Assembly: GCA_017539885.1 (NCBI GenBank)
Contig: JAFYCC010000094.1
Span: 1-26,839, forward strand
Length of the DNA: 26,839 nucleotides
Direction: 5' to 3'
Origin: Oscillospiraceae bacterium
GTDB taxonomy: Bacteria > Bacillota_A > Clostridia > Oscillospirales > Oscillospiraceae
In this document: positions 7,855-16,147 of the stretch, one piece after another
Numbering within the stretch: position 1 is the first letter of the stretch
How the letters are laid out: every line of letters starts with the position of its first letter
The notes under the pieces: generated by a model
Databases searched by the model: none
Seen by the model: only the letters and a program-made list of their open reading frames with translations
Told to the model about the DNA's origin: nothing
Translations under genes and position numbers: made by a program

Positions 7855-8310
7855 ATGAGCAAGATTACTCAGGCCGTTTGGACGCTTGCCCAGCCTGTCG
7901 TTGAAAAGCATGGCTGTGAGCTGTGGGATGTTGAGTACGTTACCGAAGCGGGATCGCGTTACCTGCGTGTTTACATCGACAAGCCGGATGGCGTCGTCGG
8001 TATAGACGACTGTGAAGCGGTCAGCAGGGAACTGGACGTTCTGCTGGACGAGACCGACCCGATACCGGACAGCTACGTGTTCGAGGTCAGCTCCGCCGGC
8101 GCGGAGCGGGAACTGAAGCGCCCGTCGGATTTTGAGCGTTTTCTGGGCTCAAACGTTGAAGTCCGTTTCTTTAAATCGATTGACGGGCGTAAGTCTGTGA
8201 TCGGCGAACTGACCGGGTATGAAAACGGAGACGTAACCATCCGTGTCGGCGAGAATACGAAAACCTATCTGAAGGCGCAGATCGCACAGGTGCGGCTGCG
8301 GATCGTTTGA
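7855..8310 (+). CDS. rimP: Ribosome maturation factor RimP
   Basis: Cytoplasmic factor needed for 30S subunit maturation. The 151-residue product has the two-domain RimP layout: an N-terminal alpha/beta domain with ELWDVEYVTEAGSRYLRVYIDKPDGVVGIDDCEAVSREL, the linking EVSSAGAERELKRPSDFERFLG motif, which is the best family signature (usual form EVSSPGLDRPL), and a C-terminal small beta barrel. The Pro of SSPG is replaced by Ala. The ATG at 7855 follows CAGGTGAACT. It is first in the operon and 29 bases before nusA, the standard order. Confidence 0.95.
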   Translation: MSKITQAVWTLAQPVVEKHGCELWDVEYVTEAGSRYLRVYIDKPDGVVGIDDCEAVSRELDVLLDETDPIPDSYVFEVSSAGAERELKRPSDFERFLGSNVEVRFFKSIDGRKSVIGELTGYENGDVTIRVGENTKTYLKAQIAQVRLRIV

Positions 8311-8339
8311 TTTGAGTACGAGAAAGACGGGAGAGGAAA

Positions 8340-9392
8340 ATGAACGCTGAATTTTTTGCCGCGATCGAGGACATCGAGAGAGAAAAGGGAATTCCGAAGA
8401 CCTACATGATCGAGAAGATCAATCAGGCTTTGCTGGCAGCATTTAAGAAGGACAACCCGGCTGCTGCGGACAACGTGGCCGTTGTCGTGGACGAGGAAAA
8501 GAAAAAGATCGACATGTTCGTGCAGAAGACGGTCGTCGAGGAAGTCACGGAGCCCGCGATTGAGATGACTCTGGACGAGGCGAAGCGCTTCTCCAAGCGT
8601 GCAGCGCTTGGAGATGTGGTCAATGTGCCCGTCGAAACGAAGAAGTTCGGCCGCATTGCGGCGCAGGCCGCCAAGCAGGTCATCATTCAGGGTATCCGTG
8701 AGGCGGAGCGCGGCCTGATATACGAGGAGTTTACATCCAAGGAACACGAGATCCTTACCGGAGTCGTGTCCCGCATCGAGCCTCGCACCGGCGCAGCGCT
8801 CATCAAGATCAGTTCCAATTCCGAATTCACGGAGGCTATGCTTTCTCCTAACGAGTGCATCAAGGGAGAAGCGCTGCGCGAAGGCCAGCGCATCAAGGTC
8901 TACGTTGTGGAGGTGCGCCGCAGCACACGCGGTCCGCAGGTGCTCATCTCCCGCACGCATCCCGGTCTTGTCAAGCGACTGTTCGAACTGGAGGTTCCGG
9001 AAATCTATGACGGTACCGTATCCATCATGAGCATCGCGCGCGAAGCCGGAAACCGCACAAAGATGGCTGTGTGGAGCAATGATCCGGAAGTCGATCCGAT
9101 CGGTGCCTGTGTCGGCCCGAAGGGCGGACGTGTCGCAAGCATCGTCAACGAGCTCGGCGGAGAGAAGATCGATATCATCAAATACAGCGAGCAGCCGGAA
9201 GAGTTTATCGCCAGCGCTCTGTCTCCGTCGGAGGTTATCCGCGTCACGCTGCTCGACGAGGGCAAGAGCTGCCGTGTCATCGTGCCGGATTCACAGCTGT
9301 CTCTGGCTATCGGCAAGGAAGGACAGAACGCCCGCCTCGCGGCAAAGCTGACCGGCTACAAGATTGACATCAAGCCTGAGAGCGAGGCTTGA
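8340..9392 (+). CDS. nusA: Transcription termination/antitermination factor NusA
   Basis: RNA polymerase-binding elongation factor that stabilises pauses and hairpin-dependent termination. The 350-residue product has the N-terminal polymerase-binding domain (MNAEFFAAIEDIEREKGIPK, about 1-125), an S1 domain (about 135-200, HEILTGVVSRIE...), then two KH domains with RTHPGLVKRLFELEVPEIYDGTV, DPIGACVGPKGGRV and LAIGKEGQNARLAAKLTGYKIDI. It ends a few residues after KH2 and so lacks the acidic repeats of proteobacterial NusA, as is normal for Firmicutes. The ATG follows GAGAGGAAA. The rimP leader hairpin is a candidate site for feedback by this protein. Confidence 0.97.
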   Translation: MNAEFFAAIEDIEREKGIPKTYMIEKINQALLAAFKKDNPAAADNVAVVVDEEKKKIDMFVQKTVVEEVTEPAIEMTLDEAKRFSKRAALGDVVNVPVETKKFGRIAAQAAKQVIIQGIREAERGLIYEEFTSKEHEILTGVVSRIEPRTGAALIKISSNSEFTEAMLSPNECIKGEALREGQRIKVYVVEVRRSTRGPQVLISRTHPGLVKRLFELEVPEIYDGTVSIMSIAREAGNRTKMAVWSNDPEVDPIGACVGPKGGRVASIVNELGGEKIDIIKYSEQPEEFIASALSPSEVIRVTLLDEGKSCRVIVPDSQLSLAIGKEGQNARLAAKLTGYKIDIKPESEA

Positions 9393-9426
9393 GAAAGACG
9401 TAACTCCGAGGAAGGGAGGGAGCAGA

Positions 9427-9696
9427 ATGCCGAAAAAGATACCGATGCGGCAGTGCCTCGGCTGCCGTGAGATGAAGCCGAAAAAGGAACTGCTGCGCGT
9501 CGTGCGCGCGCCGGACGGCGGCGTTTCTTTGGATTTTCGCGGCAAAGCTCCCGGACGGGGCGCCTATGTGTGCCGCAGCGAGGAATGCCTGAAGCGCGCG
9601 ATCCGCAGCAGAGCGATCGAGCGCGCGTTCGAGGTAAAGATTCCGGAGGAAGTCTATGCGCAACTGACTGCGCAGATGGAGGCGGGCGATGGATAA
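9427..9696 (+). CDS. ylxR: YlxR/RnpM family RNA-binding protein
   Basis: Small basic protein (89 residues) of the DUF448/YlxR family. The family core is visible: MPKKIPMRQCLGCREMKPKKELLRVVRAPDG, then GRGAYVC and CLKRAIR. The B. subtilis member, RnpM, has been reported to bind RNase P RNA and modulate its activity; the function here is by family membership. The ATG at 9427 is preferred over an earlier in-frame start at 9364 because it has GGGAGGGAGC just upstream and matches the normal N-terminus, and the earlier start would overlap nusA. The end overlaps ylxQ by 8 bases, suggesting translational coupling. Confidence 0.9.
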   Translation: MPKKIPMRQCLGCREMKPKKELLRVVRAPDGGVSLDFRGKAPGRGAYVCRSEECLKRAIRSRAIERAFEVKIPEEVYAQLTAQMEAGDG

Positions 9697-10120
9697 GCTG
9701 ATCAGATATCTGTCCATTGCGCGCAAAGGCGGGATGCTTGAGCTCGGAGAGGAGGACGTCGGCGCAGCGGTGCGCGGCGGGAAGGCTAAGGTCGTGTTCC
9801 TTGCCTCCGACGCTTCGGACAATGCCATGCGGCGCGCGCAGGGATTCGTCCACGGCCGGGACGTTCCGTTGCTGCGGATCGATCGAACGAAGGAAGAGAT
9901 CTCCGGCGCAACGGGAAAGGGCGGCTGCAGCATGGCAGCCGTAACGGATCTCGGACTGGCTGACAGCATGCTGAAAGTTCTCGCGCAGGAAGATCCGCAG
10001 CGCTATGCCGAGACGGCGGCGCAGCTCTCCGCCCGTCGTGAGAAGGCGGATAAACGAAGGGCTGAGGCAAAAGCCCATGAGAAGAACAAGAAGATCGGCA
10101 AGAGGAGGACCGCTATATGA
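9689..10120 (+). CDS. ylxQ: YlxQ-like ribosomal protein of the L7Ae family
   Basis: A 143-residue protein with the L7Ae/L30e RNA-binding fold in its first 100 residues: [46 protein letters not shown], then [29 protein letters not shown]. The Gly-Lys-Gly segment matches the kink-turn-binding loop of the family. The last 35 residues are a charged Lys/Arg/Ala helix ([18 protein letters not shown]) that is longer than in the B. subtilis protein and is probably an extra RNA-binding tail. Function is known only as probable kink-turn or ribosome binding. Its stop shares ATGA with the infB start, so the two are coupled. Confidence 0.9.
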   Translation: MDKLIRYLSIARKGGMLELGEEDVGAAVRGGKAKVVFLASDASDNAMRRAQGFVHGRDVPLLRIDRTKEEISGATGKGGCSMAAVTDLGLADSMLKVLAQEDPQRYAETAAQLSARREKADKRRAEAKAHEKNKKIGKRRTAI

Positions 10121-12489
10121 GTTTGATCAAATACCGCGTACATGAGGTCGCGAAGGACTTTAATCTGGGGTCGAAGGACATCTCGAATATCCTGACGGAG
10201 TATGCGACGACGCCGAAAAACCATATGCAGGTCCTGGAGGATGAAGAGCTTTCGCTGATCTTCGAATACCTGACCCAGCATCATCAGATGCAGGATATCT
10301 CGGAGGTATATGCCGTTCCCGAAGCGCCAAAGGCGGAGAACAAGCCTGCCGAGACCGCAGCGCCCGAGAAGAAGGAGGAGGCAAAGAAAGCTCCGGAAGC
10401 TCAGGCGGCACCGGAAAAGACTGCGCCTGCTCAGCAGCAGGGCGCGGCAAAGCAGGGCAAACCGGCTCAGCAGCCGCACACGCCCAGGCAGATGCCCGAA
10501 AAGCGTGTCATAGATACCAGAGGCAGTTCTCACACGAACCTCTCCAAGTATGACGAGAAGTTCGATCAGATGGCCGGCGAAAAGGGCGGCTTCCACCGCG
10601 ACGGCGGCGGCAGCGGCGGCAAGAAGCAGATCGGAAATAAGAACAAGCAGAGACAGCAGTCCGCGGTTGCCAGCGCCAAGCGCAGGCAGGAAGAGCGGGA
10701 CAAGATGCAGCGGCTGCAGTTCGAAATCGCCAAGAAAGCACCGGTTAAGGTCTCCATCCCGGATGAGATCAGTGTCGGCGAGCTCGCCAACCGCATGAAG
10801 AAGACGGCAGTCGAGGTCATCAAGCAGCTCATCAAGCTGGGAGTCATGGCTTCCATCTCGGATGTGATCGACTACGATACCGCGGCACTGGTCGCCATGG
10901 AGCTCGGCTGCAAGGTCGAGAAGGAAGTTGTCGTCACAGTGGAGGAGCGCCTCATCGATGACCGCGCCGACCGTGAGGACGAGCTCGTGCCGCGCGCGCC
11001 GGTCGTCGTCGTCATGGGCCACGTCGACCACGGCAAGACCAGTCTGCTCGACCGCATCCGCCAGGCGAATGTCGTGGCGGGTGAAGCCGGCGGCATCACG
11101 CAGCACATCGGCGCCTATCGCGTCGAGATCAACGGCAGCCCGATCACCTTCCTTGATACTCCGGGCCATGAGGCATTCACATCCATGCGCGCCCGCGGCG
11201 CGACGGTGACGGATATCGCGATCCTCGTCGTTGCCGCCGACGACGGCATCATGCCGCAGACGGTCGAGTCCATCAACCACGCTAAGGCGGCCGGCGTTTC
11301 CATCGTGGTCGCCATCAACAAGATGGACGTTCAGGGCGCGAATCCCGACCGGATCAAGCAGCAGCTGACGGAATATGACCTCGTCGCCGAAGAGTGGGGC
11401 GGAGATACGATCGTATGTCCCGTGTCTGCGAAGACCGGCGAGGGCATCGACAATCTGCTTGAGATGCTGGTGCTTACCGCGGAGATGCGCGAACTGAAGG
11501 CAAACCCCAACCGTGCGGCGAAGGGAACCGTGATCGAGGCGCGGCTGGACAAGGGCCGCGGCCCCATCATGACAGTGCTCGTGCAGAACGGCACGCTGCA
11601 TCAGGGCGATGTGATCATCGCCGGTACGGCGGTCGGACGTGTGCGCGTTATGACCAACGACAAGGGCGAGCGGGTCGCGGAGGCCGGACCCTCCATCCCC
11701 GTCGAGATCACGGGCATGTCCGAGGTTCCGGATGCCGGCGACGTGTTCAACGCAGTTGAGGACGAGCGCATGGCTCGCGAACTGGTCGAGCAGCGCAAGC
11801 AGCAGAAGAAGGAACAGCAGCTTGGCGGCGCCCGCAAAGTCTCCCTGGACGATCTGTTCGCGCGGATTCAGCAGGGCGAGATCAAGGATTTCAACATTAT
11901 CGTCAAGGCGGACGTGCAGGGCAGCGCAGAGGCTGTCAAGAGCTCTCTGGAAAAGCTCAGCAACGATGAGGTCCGCGTCAAGGTCATCCACTCCGGCGTC
12001 GGCGCAATCAGTGAGTCCGATGTGATGCTCGCCGCAACGAGCGGCGCGGTAATCGTTGGATTCAACGTGCGTCCGGACAACGCCGCCCGCGACAGCGCCG
12101 CGCGTGCCAATGTCGATATGCGTATGTACCGCGTCATTTACGACTGCATCGAGGAGATCGAGTCTGCCATGAAGGGCATGCTCGCTCCGAAGTATCAGGA
12201 GGTCATCATTGGCCACGCCGAGGTGCGTCAGGTCTACAAGGTCTCCAAGGTCGGAACTGTCTGCGGCTGCTATGTCACCGACGGCAAGATCCAGCGCGGC
12301 TGCAAGGTGCGCGTGCTGCGCGACAACGTGGTCATCCATGAGGGCGATCTGGCATCCCTGCGCCGCTTCAAGGATGACGTACGCGAGGTCGCGACGAACT
12401 ACGAATGCGGCATGCAGGTCGAGAAATTCAACGACATCAAGGAAGGCGACGTCATCGAGTGCTTCGTTATGGAGCAGATCAAGCTTTGA
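10117..12489 (+). CDS. infB: Translation initiation factor IF-2
   Basis: Ribosome-dependent GTPase that places initiator tRNA in the P site. The 790-residue product starts with a small helical N domain ([17 protein letters not shown]). A low-complexity linker rich in Ala, Pro, Lys and Gln (about 70-200), a second IF2_N domain ([16 protein letters not shown]) and the G domain follow. The G domain has G1 GHVDHGKT at 301-308, G3 DTPGH at 347-351 and G4 NKMD at 401-404. Domains II, III ([14 protein letters not shown]) and IV (tRNA-binding, ending in the VIECF region) complete it. It starts with ATG inside the ylxQ stop (ATGA at 10117-10120). No internal defect is seen. Confidence 0.98.
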   Translation: MSLIKYRVHEVAKDFNLGSKDISNILTEYATTPKNHMQVLEDEELSLIFEYLTQHHQMQDISEVYAVPEAPKAENKPAETAAPEKKEEAKKAPEAQAAPEKTAPAQQQGAAKQGKPAQQPHTPRQMPEKRVIDTRGSSHTNLSKYDEKFDQMAGEKGGFHRDGGGSGGKKQIGNKNKQRQQSAVASAKRRQEERDKMQRLQFEIAKKAPVKVSIPDEISVGELANRMKKTAVEVIKQLIKLGVMASISDVIDYDTAALVAMELGCKVEKEVVVTVEERLIDDRADREDELVPRAPVVVVMGHVDHGKTSLLDRIRQANVVAGEAGGITQHIGAYRVEINGSPITFLDTPGHEAFTSMRARGATVTDIAILVVAADDGIMPQTVESINHAKAAGVSIVVAINKMDVQGANPDRIKQQLTEYDLVAEEWGGDTIVCPVSAKTGEGIDNLLEMLVLTAEMRELKANPNRAAKGTVIEARLDKGRGPIMTVLVQNGTLHQGDVIIAGTAVGRVRVMTNDKGERVAEAGPSIPVEITGMSEVPDAGDVFNAVEDERMARELVEQRKQQKKEQQLGGARKVSLDDLFARIQQGEIKDFNIIVKADVQGSAEAVKSSLEKLSNDEVRVKVIHSGVGAISESDVMLAATSGAVIVGFNVRPDNAARDSAARANVDMRMYRVIYDCIEEIESAMKGMLAPKYQEVIIGHAEVRQVYKVSKVGTVCGCYVTDGKIQRGCKVRVLRDNVVIHEGDLASLRRFKDDVREVATNYECGMQVEKFNDIKEGDVIECFVMEQIKL

Positions 12490-12518
12490 CGAGTCCGTCC
12501 TCCTGAGAGGAAACAACT

Positions 12519-12878
12519 ATGGCATCCAATCGGATCGGCAGAACGAATGACGATATCCAGCGCGTGCTGAGCACCCTTCTGCGCTCGGTAAAGGATCCGC
12601 GCGTCAATCAGGGCATGCTCAGCATCACGCGCGTGGATGTCACGGGCGATCTGCGCTATGCAAAAGTGTATATCAGCGCGTTGGGCGAGGTGGATGAGAA
12701 GGAACTGAAAAAGGGTCTCAAATCCGCCTCAGGCTGGCTGCGCCACGAGCTGGGCGGCTCGCTCCAGCTGCGTTACACGCCGGAGCTGATCTTTGAGATA
12801 GACCACTCCATCGAACGCGGCGCTGAGATCAGCAAACTCATCAGTGATTTGAACGTCGGGGAGGAGGGCGCCGAATGA
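12519..12878 (+). CDS. rbfA: 30S ribosome-binding factor RbfA
   Basis: KH-fold cold-shock protein (119 residues) that binds the 30S subunit and helps 16S rRNA 5'-end processing. The family pattern is clear: RTNDDIQRVLSTLLRSVKDPRVN, VTRVDVTGDLRYAKVYISALG-like core (here ITRVDVTGDLRYAKVYI), then LRHELGGSLQLRYTPELIFEIDHSIERG. The ATG at 12519 follows GAGAGGAAA, 30 bases after infB. The last 4 bases (ATGA, 12875-12878) overlap the nrnA start. Confidence 0.95.
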   Translation: MASNRIGRTNDDIQRVLSTLLRSVKDPRVNQGMLSITRVDVTGDLRYAKVYISALGEVDEKELKKGLKSASGWLRHELGGSLQLRYTPELIFEIDHSIERGAEISKLISDLNVGEEGAE

Positions 12879-13810
12879 ACGCCGGAGAGATCGCCCGCCT
12901 GCTGCTGCAGGAGGACGGCTTCCTCATCGTGACACACCGTCGTCCTGACGGTGATACCCTCGGCAGCGCAGCGGGGCTCTGTCTCGTCCTGCGTAAAGCC
13001 GGCAAAACTGCCTATCTGTTTCCAAACGAGCAGGTTACTGAGACGTATCAGCCTTTTGTCAGCAGCTTATACGCGCCGGAGGGCTTTCAGGCAGCCTGCG
13101 TGGTTACCGTGGACGTCGCGGACGACTCGATGTTCGCGCAGGGCTTCAAAGGACATGTGAACGTCTCGATCGACCACCATCCATCGAACCCGGGCTACGC
13201 GGACCACACGCTTGTGATGCCCGAGAGGGCTTCCTGCGGCGAAATCGTGCTTCTCGTCGCGAGAGAGATGGGAGTCGAGCTCGACGCCGATATCGCGTCC
13301 ATGCTCTATATTGCAGTATCGACGGATACGGGCTGCTTTGCATACGGCAATACCAATGCCGCAGCGCACCGTGCCGCTGCGGAAATGATCGAGGCGGGAG
13401 CCAGGCTGGAAGTTCTCAACAAGATCCTGTTCCGTACTGTTTCCGCCGAGCGTCTGAAGCTTGAAGGCATGATCTATACCGGCCTGCGGCGCTACCGTGA
13501 CGGTCAGATCAATATCGCCGTCATCTCGCTGGAGATGATGAGACAGGCGGGCGCGACGGAGGACGACTGTGACGATCTTGCGGCGCTGCCCGGACGCATT
13601 AAGGGCAACAAGGTCTCCGTGATGATCCGTGAACTGCGTGAGAACTACTGCAAAGTCTCTGTCCGTACGGGCACGGAGGCGGATGCCGCGGCGATTTGCA
13701 CTGTCTACGGAGGCGGCGGACATAAAATGGCCGCTGGCTGCGAACTGGAAGCGCCGCCGGACGTGGCGGCGGACAAAATGCTGGAGGCCATCAACGAGGT
13801 CTGGAAATGA
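12875..13810 (+). CDS. nrnA: DHH/DHHA1 phosphoesterase (NrnA-type oligoribonuclease/pAp phosphatase)
   Basis: A 311-residue DHH-family enzyme that in Firmicutes degrades 2-5-mer nanoRNAs and dephosphorylates 3'-phosphoadenosine 5'-phosphate. Metal-binding motifs are seen in order: HRRPDGDTLGSA (residues 21-32), VTVDVAD (Asp80), DHHPSN (100-105), then TDTGCFAYGNT. The C-terminal DHHA1 domain has the substrate-binding GGGGHKMAAG near 280. Start ATG overlaps the rbfA stop (ATGA), and its stop overlaps truB the same way, so the three are translationally coupled. Placement between rbfA and truB is the classical Firmicutes order. Confidence 0.94.
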   Translation: MNAGEIARLLLQEDGFLIVTHRRPDGDTLGSAAGLCLVLRKAGKTAYLFPNEQVTETYQPFVSSLYAPEGFQAACVVTVDVADDSMFAQGFKGHVNVSIDHHPSNPGYADHTLVMPERASCGEIVLLVAREMGVELDADIASMLYIAVSTDTGCFAYGNTNAAAHRAAAEMIEAGARLEVLNKILFRTVSAERLKLEGMIYTGLRRYRDGQINIAVISLEMMRQAGATEDDCDDLAALPGRIKGNKVSVMIRELRENYCKVSVRTGTEADAAAICTVYGGGGHKMAAGCELEAPPDVAADKMLEAINEVWK

Positions 13811-14676
13811 CGGGGATACTTCTCGTTGACAAACCGCAGGACTGGACAAGCCACGACGTGGTCGCGAAGCTCCGCGGTGTTACGGGAGAGAGACGCATCG
13901 GACATTCCGGCACGCTTGACCCGATGGCGACGGGACTGCTCGTTGTCTTCCTCGGACGCGCGACCCGCGCGGTGGAATTTGCCGAGGCGGACGAAAAGAC
14001 ATACATAGCGGAGATCCTGCTCGGCACGACGACCGACACGCAGGACACGCAGGGAAGCGTGCTTGCCCGAAGCGAAGAGATCCCCGGACGAGAGGAACTG
14101 GAAAAGGCGCTCAGGCGTTTTCGCGGTGAGATCGAGCAGATCCCGCCGATGTATTCCGCTGTCAAGATAGGCGGGAAAAAGCTGTACGAGCTTGCGCGTA
14201 AGTGCGTGGAGGTCGAGCGCAAAGCGCGGCGCATCACGATCACCGGACTGGATCTCCTGTCCGGAGAAGGAGATCGCTGGACATTGCGCGTCCGCTGCTC
14301 CAAGGGAACGTATATCCGGACGCTGTGTCACGATATCGGACAGGCGCTCGGCTGCGGCGCCTGCATGTCCGCCCTGCGGCGTATGAGTGCAGGCGCGTTT
14401 TCTGTCGAACAGGCGCATACACTCTCTGAGATCATCAATAGTGCCGACCCGGCCGCGTTCATGCTGCCGGTAGACAGCCTGTTTAAAGACAGACCGTCCT
14501 ACACGGTTCCCTCGGAGGCGCTCCGCGCTGTGTATAACGGAAACGCAGCGCCGGCACCGGGACTGCTGGACGGCGAGTATCGTGTGTACGGACCGGATGG
14601 CGAGTTCCTGCTGCTCGGCCGCGCCGAGCGGAACGAGCTTGGAACCGTTAAGTCTTTTTTCGAACCTCGAGGGTAA
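13807..14676 (+). CDS. truB: tRNA pseudouridine(55) synthase TruB
   Basis: Makes pseudouridine 55 in the T-loop of nearly all tRNAs. The 289-residue protein starts GILLVDKPQDWTSHDVV and has the catalytic motif GHSGTLDPMATGLL with the nucleophile Asp38. Further family segments are the KTYIAEILLGTTTDTQD region, QIPPMYSAVKIGGKKLYELAR, and RVRCSKGTYIRTLCHDIGQALGCGA. A short C-terminal PUA-like part follows (VPSEALRAVYNGNAAPAPG). It overlaps nrnA by 4 bases; ribF follows after 16 bases. Confidence 0.96.
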   Translation: MTGILLVDKPQDWTSHDVVAKLRGVTGERRIGHSGTLDPMATGLLVVFLGRATRAVEFAEADEKTYIAEILLGTTTDTQDTQGSVLARSEEIPGREELEKALRRFRGEIEQIPPMYSAVKIGGKKLYELARKCVEVERKARRITITGLDLLSGEGDRWTLRVRCSKGTYIRTLCHDIGQALGCGACMSALRRMSAGAFSVEQAHTLSEIINSADPAAFMLPVDSLFKDRPSYTVPSEALRAVYNGNAAPAPGLLDGEYRVYGPDGEFLLLGRAERNELGTVKSFFEPRG

Positions 14677-14692
14677 CGGGAACGGGGAAGAT

Positions 14693-15592
14693 ATGACTGT
14701 AACAAAAAGAGTTGTAGCGCTTGGATTCTTCGACGGCGTGCATATCGGACACGGGGCGCTCATGAGACGTACCGCTGACCGTGCGGCCGAACTAGGCGTC
14801 GAGCCTGCGGTCGTGAGCTTCGATACGCATCCGGATACCCTTGTCAAGGGCGAGGCTGTTCCGCTGATTGGAAGCGCGGCGGACAGAGAGGAACTCATAG
14901 AGCGACTGTACGGGATCAAGAGCGTGATCCTGATCCACTTCAACTGGACGATGATGCATACGCCATGGAATCAGTTCGCAGACTATCTGCGCGACGAACT
15001 TGGCGCGGTGCATGTCGTCGTCGGTCACGATTTCCATTTTGGCTTCAAGGGTGAAGGAACGCCTGAGAGACTGCGCGAATACTGCAAGGAGAACGGTATC
15101 GGCATCGACGTGATCCCGGCGGTGGAGATCGACGGCACGGTCGTCAGTTCCACGATCATACGGCGTCAGCTGCTCGCAGGAGATCTGGAGAATGCGAACC
15201 GCTTTCTCGGACATCCGTATATGCTGGGAGACACTGTCCGCGCTGGATTCCGGCTCGGACGCACCATCGGCGCGCCGACCATCAACATGCGCTTTTCAGA
15301 GGGTGTGCTGATCCCGCGGCACGGCGTCTATGCCACGAAGGCATATTTCGACGAGCAGGCGCATATGGCGGTCACGAACGTCGGCGTACGGCCCACCGTG
15401 GGAGGCGTGGACGCCGTCACGGTCGAAAGTCACATTCTGGATTACTCCGGCGATCTTTACGGCAGACACGTGCGGCTGGAGTTCTATGCTTTTCTGCGCG
15501 ATGAGGTCAAATTCGCAGACATCCACGAGCTTCAGGCTCAGATCGCACAGGACGAAGAACAGGCGAGGGCGTTCTTCGCGGCCATGAAATAA
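14693..15592 (+). CDS. ribF: Bifunctional riboflavin kinase/FAD synthetase RibF
   Basis: Turns riboflavin into FMN and FAD. The 299-residue product has the N-terminal nucleotidyltransferase domain with GFFDGVHIGH at residues 11-20 and VVGHDFHFGFKGEGT. The C-terminal riboflavin kinase domain starts GDTVRAGFRLGRTIGAPTINMRF, where the usual PTAN is PTIN, and continues GVYATKAYF, AVTNVGVRPTVGG and ESHILDYSGDLYGRHVRLEF. The ATG at 14693 is chosen over an in-frame start at 14582 that lies inside truB; GGGGAAG stands just upstream. It is the last gene of the operon, followed by a strong terminator. Confidence 0.95.
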   Translation: MTVTKRVVALGFFDGVHIGHGALMRRTADRAAELGVEPAVVSFDTHPDTLVKGEAVPLIGSAADREELIERLYGIKSVILIHFNWTMMHTPWNQFADYLRDELGAVHVVVGHDFHFGFKGEGTPERLREYCKENGIGIDVIPAVEIDGTVVSSTIIRRQLLAGDLENANRFLGHPYMLGDTVRAGFRLGRTIGAPTINMRFSEGVLIPRHGVYATKAYFDEQAHMAVTNVGVRPTVGGVDAVTVESHILDYSGDLYGRHVRLEFYAFLRDEVKFADIHELQAQIAQDEEQARAFFAAMK

Positions 15593-15605
15593 AGAACGAA
15601 ACTAT

Positions 15606-15656
15606 AAACAGAGGGCGTATCCGAATCCACTCATCGGATACGCCCTCTGTTTTTTC
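15606..15656. terminator. Strong bidirectional terminator between ribF and the polysaccharide operon
   Basis: A perfect 19-base inverted repeat pairs 15606-15624 with 15634-15652 around a 9-base loop (core GAGGGCGTATCCGA). A T-run follows on the + strand and an A-run precedes on the same strand, so it can serve ribF on + and the convergent gene ending at 15671 on -. Confidence 0.95.
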
Positions 15657-15670
15657 AGGTATTTCCCGTC

Positions 15671-16147
15671 TCAGTCGATCGGGGTAATGTCGTACACGAC
15701 AATATAGTACTTGCCAGTACCTGCGTGCAGGATCAGCGTGTGACCGACGCCGTAGAGCGTCTTGCCGATTACTACGCCGTTACCCGTCATCGTGCCCTCG
15801 ACCTCGCCGGTGATGTATACGGAGCAGTAGTTTTCCTTGCCGCCGACCGTCATCTCGCCTGTGCGCTGATCATAATTATATGTCTGCGCCTCGTCCACGA
15901 CGACGTCCGTCACGACGCCGAGATACTGATTCTCGCCCCCGTCCATCATCGGATCGCCGGGGTGCGTGTGCTCCGGCACGAAGCTGCGGCACTCCTCCTC
16001 GAAAAAAGTGATGCGGACCTTCTGCGTCGGCGTGGGATCCCCACCGACGTGCAGCAGGCGGTAGGCCACAAAGCCAATCGCCAGGACGATGACGACGATG
16101 ATGATCAGGTCGATAATATTGAATCTGCCCTTTTTCTTCTCACTCAT
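15671..16147 (-). CDS. DUF4330-like single-pass membrane protein
   Basis: A 158-residue protein with a basic cytoplasmic start (MSEKKKGRF), one transmembrane helix (about residues 12-29, IDLIIIVVIVLAIGFVAY) and an extracytoplasmic beta-rich domain with many Val, Gly and Thr residues. It looks like the DUF4330 family found beside clostridial polysaccharide genes; the function is unknown. The ATG at 16147 is used because it overlaps the stop of the upstream polymerase gene by 8 bases and gives a normal N-terminus; the longer frame has no sense as protein. Coupling with the O-antigen-ligase-like gene suggests it helps polymer assembly or export, which is inference. Confidence 0.75.
   Translation of the reverse strand: MSEKKKGRFNIIDLIIIVVIVLAIGFVAYRLLHVGGDPTPTQKVRITFFEEECRSFVPEHTHPGDPMMDGGENQYLGVVTDVVVDEAQTYNYDQRTGEMTVGGKENYCSVYITGEVEGTMTGNGVVIGKTLYGVGHTLILHAGTGKYYIVVYDITPID

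Noticed and set aside
10003..12516. 837-codon open frame on the minus strand opposite infB
   Set aside because: It is the antisense shadow of infB caused by GC-rich third positions; the product is a low-complexity Asp/Leu/His-rich sequence with no family features, and infB is unmistakable.
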